Source of the DNA: Actinomycetales bacterium
GTDB lineage: Bacteria > Actinomycetota > Actinomycetes > Actinomycetales > Cellulomonadaceae
Direction: 5' to 3'
Length of the DNA: 20,350 bases
Assembly (NCBI GenBank): GCA_012514545.1
Contig: JAAZAC010000302.1
Coordinates: forward strand, 1-20,350
Position numbers and translations under genes: made by a program. The notes under the pieces were generated by a model, which was not told where the DNA came from, did not search any database, and saw nothing but the letters and a program-made list of their open reading frames with translations. Positions 6,365-13,101 of the stretch are shown here, piece by piece (within the stretch, counting starts at the first letter, position 1; the number at the start of each line of letters is the position of its first letter).

Positions 6365-8016
6365 CGCTCCTCCCCCAGCCCGAGCAGCCGGCGGGCGCGG
6401 GCGCGCAGGCTGCGCATCTCGATCTTCCCGCTCGGCGTGCGCTCGATCCGGTCGACGACGAGCACGTGCCGCGGCTTCTTGTACCCGGCGAGGTGGCGGC
6501 CGACCTCGGCGCGCACGTCGTCGGCGGTGAGCGTCGAGCCGGGCTGCGTGACGACCATCGCGGCGACCACCTCGCCCCACCGCTCGTCGGGCACGCCGAG
6601 CACGACGGCGTCGACGACGTCGGGCATGGCGAGGATCACGGCCTCGACCTCCGCGGGGTAGACCTTCTCCCCGCCCGTGTTGACCACCGACGACCCGCGG
6701 CCGAGGAGCTCGACGTAGCCGTCGCCGAGCACCCGCACCCAGTCGCCGGGGACGACGTGCCGCACGCCGCGGATGACGGGGTAGGCCTGCGCGGTCCGCT
6801 CGGGGTCGTCGTGGTAGCCGAGCGGCATCGCGCCCCGGTACCCGAGCACCCCCGTCGCGCCGACGACGTCCTGCACCTCGTTGCGGTCGGCGTCGAGCAC
6901 GACGGCGCCGGGGGCCAGCCGCAGCCGGCTCGGCAGGTCGCCCTCGCCGCGCACGACGGCGTACGCGAACGGGCCGCCCTCGCTCGCGCCGAGGATGTCG
7001 ACGAGCGTCGCGTTCGGGGCGTGCGCCAGCAGGCGCCGCTTGAGGTCGTCGGACCAGGCCATCCCGGAGGACAGCACGGTGGTCAGGCTGGTCACGTCGA
7101 GGCCGGCGCCCTCGGGCTGCTCGAGCGCGTCGACGAGCGGCCCGACGACGGCGTTGCCCGCCACGATCAGGCGCGTCACCCGCTGCTCGTGGATCGCCCG
7201 GAGGGCGGCGAGCGGGTCGAGGTGCGCGCTCGACAGGAACACCACCGTGCCGCCGAGCACGACGGCGTTCATGACGTTGAACAGCGCCGTCGCGTGCATC
7301 ATCGGCGTGAGCGGCAGGCACACGGTCGGCGGGAGGTCGTCGCGCGCGGCGATGGCGACGACTTCGTCGAGCGTGCGCGGTGGGTCGACCGGCAGCGAGC
7401 CGTAGATCGAGAAGATCTGGCTGTCGAAGAGGTTGCCGTGCGTCCACACGACGGCCTTCGGCCGCCCGGTGGTCCCGCCGGTGAACATGAAGATCTTGTG
7501 CTCCGGCCCGAGCGGCCGCGGCGCGAGCGGCGGGCCGTCCAGCGCGGCGGCGAAGGGCTCGTGCGCGGGGGGCGCGCCGTCGTCGTCGACGACGAGGACG
7601 ACGCCGGGCAACGCGGTCCGCTCCCCCGCGGCCAGCACCGGGGCCCGCAGGCTCGAGGGGTAGACGAGCGCGTCGGGGCGGGCGACCTCGAGGAGCTCGG
7701 CGAGCTCGGCGGCGCCGTACCGGAAGTTGATGTTCACCGGGATCGCGCCGAGCTTGTACGCGGCCCAGATGGTCACGAGGTACTCGAGCCGGTTGTACAT
7801 GAAGACCGCGACCTTGGCGTCCACGCCGAGGCCCCGCTGCTCGAGGGTCCCGGCGAGGCGGGCCGCGGCGTCCGCGAGCTCGCGGTAGGGGATCGTGCGG
7901 CCGCCCGCGACGACCGCCGGCCGGTCGGGCACGGCGGCCGCGACGGCGTCCCACAGCGCGGCGTAGTTGGCGCGGCCCAGGTCCGTGGCCGCGACCGGCA
8001 CGGGCGCGTCGATCAC
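6361..8016 (-). CDS. AMP-forming acyl-CoA synthetase (FadD-like)
   Basis: A 551-residue ANL-family ligase predicted to activate a carboxylic acid through an acyl-adenylate. The phosphate-binding loop FTGGTTGRPKAV lies at about 178-189, the GASEGG (A5) motif near 343-348, the hinge and ribose motif GDWVRVLGDGYVELLGRG at 424-441, GGEKVYPAEVE at 448-458, and the catalytic Lys531 in TPSGKIEM. The TGGTTG form of the loop resembles FadD-type ligases of actinobacterial lipid, steroid and aromatic catabolism. The GTG at 8016 is chosen because CCTCC on the plus strand (8022-8026) gives a GGAGG five bases upstream. An ATG at 8073 lies in the putative -10 region and is disfavoured. It is the first gene of the operon and so probably sets the pathway substrate, which is not identifiable here. 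Confidence 0.88.
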   Translation of the reverse strand: MIDAPVPVAATDLGRANYAALWDAVAAAVPDRPAVVAGGRTIPYRELADAAARLAGTLEQRGLGVDAKVAVFMYNRLEYLVTIWAAYKLGAIPVNINFRYGAAELAELLEVARPDALVYPSSLRAPVLAAGERTALPGVVLVVDDDGAPPAHEPFAAALDGPPLAPRPLGPEHKIFMFTGGTTGRPKAVVWTHGNLFDSQIFSIYGSLPVDPPRTLDEVVAIAARDDLPPTVCLPLTPMMHATALFNVMNAVVLGGTVVFLSSAHLDPLAALRAIHEQRVTRLIVAGNAVVGPLVDALEQPEGAGLDVTSLTTVLSSGMAWSDDLKRRLLAHAPNATLVDILGASEGGPFAYAVVRGEGDLPSRLRLAPGAVVLDADRNEVQDVVGATGVLGYRGAMPLGYHDDPERTAQAYPVIRGVRHVVPGDWVRVLGDGYVELLGRGSSVVNTGGEKVYPAEVEAVILAMPDVVDAVVLGVPDERWGEVVAAMVVTQPGSTLTADDVRAEVGRHLAGYKKPRHVLVVDRIERTPSGKIEMRSLRARARRLLGLGEER

Positions 8017-8021
8017 CGTCG

Positions 8022-8026
8022 CCTCC
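8022..8026 (-). promoter_or_regulatory. Ribosome binding site deciding the acyl-CoA synthetase start
   Basis: GGAGG on the minus strand, five bases before the GTG at 8016. It is the best site among the possible starts in this frame. Confidence 0.7.
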
Positions 8027-8071
8027 TGCACGTCGTCGTGCCGCCGCCGTGCGCGGCGGTCGGAGACCGGC

Positions 8072-8100
8072 ATCGTCCCCCGGCCGCACCGCGACGTCAA
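8072..8100 (-). promoter_or_regulatory. Candidate promoter of the CoA-pathway operon
   Basis: Minus-strand TTGACG (8100-8095), a 17-nt spacer, then GACGAT (8077-8072). The -35 is a 5/6 match and the -10 only 3/6. The implied transcript start near 8065 would leave a leader of about 50 nt before the GTG at 8016. Confidence 0.4.
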
Positions 8101-8102
8101 GC

Positions 8103-8127
8103 GTTCCGGTGACGATCGTCACGGAAC
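8103..8127. promoter_or_regulatory. 25-bp near-perfect palindrome, candidate operator (CRP/GlxR-like core)
   Basis: The core GTGACGATCGTCAC (8109-8122) is a perfect 14-bp palindrome, with outer arms GTTCC (8103-8107) and GGAAC (8123-8127); a single extra base at 8108 offsets one arm. The core has the GTGA-N6-TCAC form of CRP/GlxR sites. It lies two bases upstream of the candidate -35 of the acyl-CoA synthetase operon and just downstream of the second PaaX-type gene. It could bind a CRP-like protein, the PaaX-type protein or a TetR-type factor; the sequence alone does not decide. Confidence 0.6.
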
Positions 8128-8163
8128 TGTCGAATGTTCTTGGCGCCCCCACGGGCGCGTGGC

Positions 8164-8982
8164 TCAGCGGGCGAGGCGGCGGGCGAGCGCCGCGCGGGCG
8201 GGGCCCGCGAGCTCGCCGTGCCGGTCGCGGAACGCGCGCACCGACGCCGCCGCGGGCCAGTCGGCGTCGAGATGCTCGGCGGGCAGCCGCGGCGCGGCGC
8301 GCAGCAGGGCGAGCCAGTCGGCGACGAGCGCGGTCACCGCGCGCACGGGGTCGCCGTCCGACGGCGTGGCCCACTCGGCCTGGAAGGCCAGGTGCCGCTC
8401 GCGGATCTCGTCGAGCCGCCACGCGGCCGCGACGCTGCGAGCGGCCGAGAAGCCCGCCACCTCCGTCGCGCGGAAGGCGACGAGGTCGAGGCCGTCGCGC
8501 GCGAGCGCGGCGAGCGGCGCGGGCACCGCGACCTCGCCGGGCGCGATCCACAGCCCGTCGCGCAGCAGGCCGAAGCCCGCCCACGTGAGCTCGGCCCGCA
8601 CCCGGTGCCGCAGCTCGCGCCGGCGCTCCGGAACGGAGAACGTGACGAGCGTCCACCCGGCGCCCTCGGGCGCGAACGGGTCGGGCGCGAACACGCGCCC
8701 GTGCGCCTCGCGCAGCACGCGCTCGCACTCGGCGGTGAGCACCCAGCTGACCGCGCGGCCCTCGCGCACGGGCTCGAGCAGCCCGCGGCGGGCCATCCGG
8801 GCGAGCGTCGCGCGCGTGGCCGCCTCGCCGACGCCGAGCCCGGCGAGCACGTCGACGAGCAGCGCGGTGGGCACCGGGCCGAGCCCGCGGTCGAGGACGA
8901 GCTCGCCGACGAACGCGAGCAGCAGCTGCTCGGGGCGGCGCGGCGCGCGGCCCGGTCGGGCCTCGGCGGCGGGCGGCGGCAT
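8164..8982 (-). CDS. PaaX-family transcriptional regulator (second paralogue)
   Basis: A 272-residue PaaX-type regulator. The winged helix occupies about residues 17-90 (EQLLLAFVGELVLDRG, then VGEAATRATLARMARRGLL and the wing AVSWVLTAE). The PaaX-like C-terminal region includes WTLVTFSVPERRRELRHR and GLWIAPGEVAVP. It lies directly upstream of, and in the same direction as, the acyl-CoA synthetase operon, 147 bp away, and is divergent from the ABC transporter genes. The ATG at 8982 is preferred: it is preceded by GATACT seven bases upstream, which could be a -10 for a leaderless or very short-leader transcript. In-frame ATGs at 9045, 9036 and 9030 are possible but have no ribosome site and overlap the divergent TTGACA repeats. 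The family is firm; the ligand is unknown. Confidence 0.85.
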   Translation of the reverse strand: MPPPAAEARPGRAPRRPEQLLLAFVGELVLDRGLGPVPTALLVDVLAGLGVGEAATRATLARMARRGLLEPVREGRAVSWVLTAECERVLREAHGRVFAPDPFAPEGAGWTLVTFSVPERRRELRHRVRAELTWAGFGLLRDGLWIAPGEVAVPAPLAALARDGLDLVAFRATEVAGFSAARSVAAAWRLDEIRERHLAFQAEWATPSDGDPVRAVTALVADWLALLRAAPRLPAEHLDADWPAAASVRAFRDRHGELAGPARAALARRLAR

Positions 8983-9029
8983 GCGCCGGAGTATCGCACG
9001 CGCCGGGACCGCGGGACCGATCCGCACCA

Positions 9030-9059
9030 TTGACATACTTGACATTACGACTGCACGAT
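9030..9059 (+). promoter_or_regulatory. Tandem TTGACA boxes, candidate promoter or operator region for the ABC transporter operon
   Basis: TTGACAT occurs twice, 9 bp apart, starting at 9030 and 9039. From the first box, an 18-nt spacer leads to CACGAT (9054-9059), a weak -10. A short GTGA-GTG-TCAC inverted repeat follows at 9066-9076. The boxes also cover the upstream alternative starts of the divergent PaaX-type gene. The role is inferred; the -10 is poor. Confidence 0.35.
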
Positions 9060-9156
9060 GGACAGGTGAGTGTCACGCATTGCCGCGCGGCAGTTCGACG
9101 AGGCCCTCGCGCGTCTTCCCCCCGAGCCCTGAGTTCAACGAGGAATTGAGGCCCGC

Positions 9157-10161
9157 ATGACCAGACGCTCCGCCCTCCTCACGGCGCTCGTCGCGGCAGT
9201 GGCGCTCGGCGTCACGGCGTGCTCGAGCGACACGCCGACCGAACCCGAGGAGACCTCTCCCACCGCCGAGGAGCCCAGCCCCGAGGCGACCGAGGACGAG
9301 GTCGTCTCGATCACGATCGGCGCGCTGCCCATCTCCGAGACCGCCCCCCTGTGGGCGGCGATCGACGCCGGCGTGTTCGCCGAGCACGGCCTCGACGTCA
9401 CCGTCGAGGCCATCCAGGGCGGCGCGCTCGCCATGCCGGCGCTCGTCAACGGCGACGTCGACTTCCTCATCGGCCAGCCCTACGGCGCCCTGCGCGCCCA
9501 CCTGCAGGACCTCGACGTCCGCATCATCGCGAACTACGCGTCGAGCTACGCCGAGGGCGACGACATCAACGGCGTCGTCTCCGCGCCGGGCAGCGACATC
9601 TCCCGCCCGGCCGACCTCGCCGGCAAGCGGGTGGCCGTCAACTCCCTCGGCGCCGCCGGTGACCTGACCATCTCCGCGGTCGTGGCGCAGGACGGCGGCG
9701 ACCCGAGCACCATCGAGTTCGTCGAGGTCGCCTTCCCCGACGCCAAGGCCCAGCTCGAGGCCGGCAACATCGACGCGGCCTGGGTGCCGCAGCCGTTCCT
9801 CAACATGATCGTGGGCGCCGGCGGCACGCTGGTCACCTACAACTACCAGGACACGCTGCCCGGCCTGCCGACGCTCGTCATCATCGCGACGGGCGCCACG
9901 GTCAACGACGACCCGGACCTCGTCAACCGGGTGCGCGACGCCTTCAGCGCGGCCTTCGCGTGGGCCGCCGACAACGACGACGCCGTCCGGCAGGCGCTCG
10001 TCGACAACCTCTCCATCCCGCCGGAGGGCGCGGCCGCGCTGCCGCTGCCGCGGTTCGACACGACGCTGGACGTCCAGCTCATCCAGGACCTGGCCGACCT
10101 CGCGGCCGAGTTCGGGTTCTTCGAGTCGGCCCCCGACGTGGCGGACATCGTTGCTCAGTGA
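9157..10161 (+). CDS. ABC transporter substrate-binding lipoprotein, NMT1/THI5-like (NitT/TauT type)
   Basis: A 334-residue extracytoplasmic binding protein. The signal peptide ends in a lipobox-like GVTAC, with the lipid-bearing Cys at 22. It is followed by a Pro/Glu/Thr-rich acidic linker (about 23-50) and the mature domain starting at VSITIGALPISETAPLWAAIDAGVF. The segment GLDVTVEAIQGGA and later IDAAWVPQPFLNMIV are typical of the NMT1/SsuA/TauA fold. GAGG five bases before the ATG supports the start. It heads a four-gene importer operon. Family members carry nitrate, sulfonates, thiamine precursors, riboflavin, phthalate and other small organic compounds. An aromatic or organic acid is suggested only by the neighbours. 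Confidence 0.9.
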   Translation: MTRRSALLTALVAAVALGVTACSSDTPTEPEETSPTAEEPSPEATEDEVVSITIGALPISETAPLWAAIDAGVFAEHGLDVTVEAIQGGALAMPALVNGDVDFLIGQPYGALRAHLQDLDVRIIANYASSYAEGDDINGVVSAPGSDISRPADLAGKRVAVNSLGAAGDLTISAVVAQDGGDPSTIEFVEVAFPDAKAQLEAGNIDAAWVPQPFLNMIVGAGGTLVTYNYQDTLPGLPTLVIIATGATVNDDPDLVNRVRDAFSAAFAWAADNDDAVRQALVDNLSIPPEGAAALPLPRFDTTLDVQLIQDLADLAAEFGFFESAPDVADIVAQ

Positions 10162-10174
10162 GACCGTCACCTCC

Positions 10175-11059
10175 ATGACGACCGTCCCGGGTCCGGTGGC
10201 GCCCGAGCAGGCGCCCCGGGCCCGGGACGGCGTCCGGGCCACGCCGCGGGGGACGGGCCCCCGCCCGTCCGCCCGCCCGCGCAGCCGGCGCACCCGCCGC
10301 GCGGTCCTCGGCTTCCTCGGCGTGCTCGGCTTCGCCGCCACGTGGGAGCTGTTCGCGCTCGCCGAGGTCGTCAACCCCTCCTACCTGCCGTCCTTCACGA
10401 CGACGGCCCGTCGCCTCGTCGCCGAGCTCGGCGAGCCGCGGTTCTGGTCCACGCTCGGCGACACCCTGATCACCTGGGCGCTCGGCCTGGCGATCGCCGT
10501 CGGCGCCGCGCTCGTGCTCGGCACCGTCATCGGCCTCGTGCCGTTCCTGCGCCGCGCGACCCACAGCACCGTGGAGTTCCTGCGGCCCATCCCCTCCGTG
10601 GCGATCATCCCGCTCGCGGTGCTCGTCGCCGGGCTCTCGCGCGAGGCCGCGCTCATCGTCGTCGTGTACGCGCCGTTCTGGCAGGTCCTCATCCAGGTCC
10701 TCTACGGCATCGCCGACGTCAACACCGTCGCCCGGGACACCGCCCGCTCGTTCGGGCTCGGCCGCGCGCAGCGCCTGCGCCACCTCGTCCTGCCGACGGC
10801 GCTGCCGTACGTCATCACGGGGTTCCGGCTCGCCGCGGCCATCGCGCTCGTGCTGACCATCACGTCCGAGCTGGTCATCGGCAACCCCGGCATCGGGCGC
10901 CAGATCGACCTGTACCGCAGCGCGCCCGACGCCCCCGGCCTGTACGCCCTCGTGCTGGTGACCGGCCTGCTGGGCCTGCTCGTCAACCTCGGCACGCGCG
11001 CGATCGAGCGGCGGGTGCTGCACTGGCACCCGTCCGTCCGGCGGGAGACGCCGCGATGA
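10175..11059 (+). CDS. ABC transporter permease (NitT/TauT type), first of two
   Basis: A 294-residue inner-membrane permease. A basic, Pro/Arg-rich cytosolic N-terminus of about 43 residues precedes a first membrane helix (AVLGFLGVLGFAATWELFAL). Several more helices follow, with the ATPase-contact loop DTARSFGLGRAQRLRHLVLP and the signature PIPSVAIIPLAVLV. The ATG at 10175 leaves 13 nt after the binding-protein stop. An alternative TTG at 10151 would overlap that gene by 11 nt and add eight residues. It ends in an ATGA overlap with the second permease. It probably forms a heterodimeric channel with that partner. Confidence 0.88.
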   Translation: MTTVPGPVAPEQAPRARDGVRATPRGTGPRPSARPRSRRTRRAVLGFLGVLGFAATWELFALAEVVNPSYLPSFTTTARRLVAELGEPRFWSTLGDTLITWALGLAIAVGAALVLGTVIGLVPFLRRATHSTVEFLRPIPSVAIIPLAVLVAGLSREAALIVVVYAPFWQVLIQVLYGIADVNTVARDTARSFGLGRAQRLRHLVLPTALPYVITGFRLAAAIALVLTITSELVIGNPGIGRQIDLYRSAPDAPGLYALVLVTGLLGLLVNLGTRAIERRVLHWHPSVRRETPR

Positions 11060-11841
11060 CCGCCGTGCGCCGCACCCTCGCGTCGGCCGGCTTCACGCTC
11101 GGCCTCCCGCTCCTCCTGCTGCTGGGCTGGGCCGTGGCGACCCGGTCGACGACGACCATCTACTTCCCGACGCCGGCCCGCGTCGGCGAGGCGTTCGTGG
11201 CCACGTGGCTCGACCCCGAGATCCTCGGGCGCGACGTGCTGCCGAGCCTCGGCCGGTTCGCCATCGGGGTGGCGCTGTCGATCGTCATCGGCATCGCGGC
11301 CGGCACGGTCATCGGGTCCACGCCCTGGCTGCGCGCGCTGCTGGAGCCGATGCTCGAGTTCTTCCGCGCGATCCCGCCCGTCGTGCTCGTGCCGGTGCTC
11401 ATGCTCGTGCTGGGCCTCGGCGACACGATGCGCCTCGCGGTCATCGTGTCCGGCAGCGTGTGGCCGGTGCTCCTCAACACCGTCGAGGGCGTGCGCGCGC
11501 GGGATCCCGTGCTCGTGGACACCTCCCGGTCCTACCGGGTGCGCGGGGCGCTCGCGCTGCGCTACTTCGTGCTCCCGGCGGCGAGCCCGCAGATCATGGC
11601 CGGCATCCGGCTCTGCCTGTCGATCGGGCTCATCCTCATGGTGATCTCGGAGATGTTCGCCGCGTCCTCGGGGCTCGGCTACCAGATCGTCTTCTTCCAG
11701 CGGCAGTACATGATCGCCGAGATGTGGAGCGGCATCGTGCTGCTGGGCCTCGTCGGCGTCGTCGTCGCCGCGGTGTTCCACGTCGTCGAGCGACGCGTCC
11801 TGCACTGGTACCACGGATCGAGAGAGGTCTCACGTGGCTGA
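11056..11841 (+). CDS. ABC transporter permease (NitT/TauT type), second of two
   Basis: A 261-residue permease of the same family with about six membrane helices. The first is near residues 12-28 (FTLGLPLLLLLGWAVA). It has the signature AIPPVVLVPVLMLVLGLGD and the coupling loop DTSRSYRVRGALALRYFVLP followed by AASPQIMAGIRL. The coupling loop has Arg where most relatives, including the first permease, have Gly after the SY/SF pair. The ATG lies in the stop of the first permease (ATGA), and its own stop overlaps the GTG of the ATPase gene by 8 nt, so all three are probably translationally coupled. The two permeases are clearly different in sequence. Confidence 0.88.
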   Translation: MTAVRRTLASAGFTLGLPLLLLLGWAVATRSTTTIYFPTPARVGEAFVATWLDPEILGRDVLPSLGRFAIGVALSIVIGIAAGTVIGSTPWLRALLEPMLEFFRAIPPVVLVPVLMLVLGLGDTMRLAVIVSGSVWPVLLNTVEGVRARDPVLVDTSRSYRVRGALALRYFVLPAASPQIMAGIRLCLSIGLILMVISEMFAASSGLGYQIVFFQRQYMIAEMWSGIVLLGLVGVVVAAVFHVVERRVLHWYHGSREVSRG

Positions 11842-12637
11842 TCGCACCCCGCTCCTGTCCGTGACGGAGCTGTCGAAGACCTACCTCTCCGCGACCGGCC
11901 CGGTCGAGGCGATCCGGTCCATCAGCTTCGACGTCTACCCGGGCGAGCTCGTCTGCATCGTCGGCCCGTCGGGCTGCGGCAAGACGACGCTGCTCAAGTG
12001 CGTCTCCGGCCTCCTGCCGCCGACGTCGGGCACGGTCACCCTCGACGGCGCGGAGGTGACCCGGCCGCCGGCGACGATGGCCGTCGTCTTCCAGGAGTAC
12101 GGCCAGAGCCTCTACCCGTGGCTGACCGTGCGCGACAACGTCGCGCTCCCGCTGCGGGCCCGGGGCGTCCCGCGCGCCGAGCGGGCCGCGGTCGTCGAGC
12201 GCGCGCTCGAGGAGGTCGGGCTGTCGCACGTGCTGCGCACGTACCCGTGGCAGCTCTCCGGCGGCATGCAGCAGCGCGTGGCCATCGCCCGCGCCGTCGC
12301 GTACCAGCCCGAGGTGCTCGTCATGGACGAGCCGTTCGCCGCCGTCGACGCCCAGACCCGCGCCGACCTCGAGGACCTCGTCCGCCGCGTGTGGAAGGAC
12401 CTCGGGGTGACGGTCCTCTTCGTCACGCACGACATCGACGAGTCCGTGTACCTCGGCGAGCGCGTCGTCGTGCTGTCGGCCTCGCCGACGGTGGTGCAGG
12501 AGGACCTCGCCGTCGACCTGCCGGCCGAGCGCGACCAGCTCGGCACCCGCGCGCTCCCCCGGTTCACCGAGCTGCGCACGCACGTCTACGGCCAGATCCA
12601 GCGCGCCAAGCGCGGGGAGCAGGTCGGCGCGGCCTGA
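11834..12637 (+). CDS. ABC transporter ATP-binding protein (SsuB/TauB/NrtD-like)
   Basis: A 267-residue ATPase that powers the importer. The Walker A motif GPSGCGKT lies at 44-51. The Q-loop VVFQEYGQSLYPWL is near 84-97, the signature LSGGMQQRVAIARA near 140-153, Walker B VLVMDEPFAAVDAQTR follows, and the switch His is in FVTHDIDES. The GTG start is preceded by AGAGAGG about six bases upstream and overlaps the end of the permease gene. It is the last gene of the importer operon and ends three bases from the convergent MarR-type gene, with no visible terminator between them. Family and function are certain; the transported compound is not. Confidence 0.93.
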   Translation: MADRTPLLSVTELSKTYLSATGPVEAIRSISFDVYPGELVCIVGPSGCGKTTLLKCVSGLLPPTSGTVTLDGAEVTRPPATMAVVFQEYGQSLYPWLTVRDNVALPLRARGVPRAERAAVVERALEEVGLSHVLRTYPWQLSGGMQQRVAIARAVAYQPEVLVMDEPFAAVDAQTRADLEDLVRRVWKDLGVTVLFVTHDIDESVYLGERVVVLSASPTVVQEDLAVDLPAERDQLGTRALPRFTELRTHVYGQIQRAKRGEQVGAA

Positions 12638-12640
12638 GGT

Positions 12641-13081
12641 TCAGTCCCGCGACGCCGCCTCGAGCACCCGCGTCAGCAGACGCTGCAGCTCGGCGCGCTC
12701 GGCGGGCGTGAGCGGCGCCGTCAGCCGCCCGTCCACGCGGGCGGCGGCGTCGACGGTGTCGCGCAGCACCCGCTCGCCCTCCGCCGTCAGGCGCACGACG
12801 TTGCGCCGCCGGTCGTGCGCCGCGCGGGCGCGCGCCACCAGGCCGCGGGCCTCGAGGCGCGCGACGAGCCCGGCCACCGTCGAGCGGTCGAGGTCGAGCT
12901 CGTCGCACAGCTCGCGCTGGCTCGCCTCGCCGAGCCGGCACAGCACGTTGAGCACGCCGAACTGCACGTTGGTCAACTCGCCCCCCACCTCCCGCGCCCA
13001 GGCGGCGAGGTGCGCCTGCTGGGTCCGGCGGACGAGGAAGCCGGTGTGGCGGGCGAGGTCGAGCGGCGGTCCCAGCGTCAC
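12641..13081 (-). CDS. MarR-family transcriptional regulator
   Basis: A 146-residue winged-helix regulator. The DNA-binding region runs through LTNVQFGVLNVLCRLGEAS, LCDELDLDRSTVAGLVARLEARGLV and the wing DRRRNVVRLTAEG, followed by the dimerisation helices. The GTG at 13081 has GGGGAG nine bases upstream. An in-frame GTG at 13105 overlapping the isomerase stop (GTGA) would add eight residues and is a real alternative. It is the last gene of the gentisate operon and probably its autoregulating repressor, acting at the palindrome in front of the dioxygenase gene. That link is inference from position. MarR repressors of aromatic catabolism usually respond to an aromatic acid. Confidence 0.88.
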   Translation of the reverse strand: MTLGPPLDLARHTGFLVRRTQQAHLAAWAREVGGELTNVQFGVLNVLCRLGEASQRELCDELDLDRSTVAGLVARLEARGLVARARAAHDRRRNVVRLTAEGERVLRDTVDAAARVDGRLTAPLTPAERAELQRLLTRVLEAASRD

Positions 13082-13101
13082 GCCCGCATTCTCCCCGCCG
13101 C

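Noticed and set aside
8071..8073. ATG at 8073 (or 8100) as the start of the acyl-CoA synthetase
   Set aside because: It falls in the putative -10 region, the extra N-terminus is Arg-rich and unlike the family, and the GTG at 8016 has a proper ribosome site.
5177..9076. A single open frame of about 1300 codons on the minus strand across several genes, and similar very long frames at 13856-16774 (minus) and 16923-20210 (plus)
   Set aside because: They are in-frame extensions made possible by few stops in GC-rich DNA. Only the thiolase, fumarylpyruvate hydrolase and Nudix/phosphatase parts have family motifs; the rest is Arg/Ala/Gly/Pro-rich noise opposite or across better genes.
10151..10174. 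TTG at 10151 as the start of the first permease
   Set aside because: Rare start codon, overlap with the binding-protein gene and no ribosome site. The ATG at 10175 is simpler, though not proven.
12638..12640. Terminator between the ATPase and MarR genes
   Set aside because: Only three bases separate the convergent stops, and I see no hairpin with a U-tract on either side.
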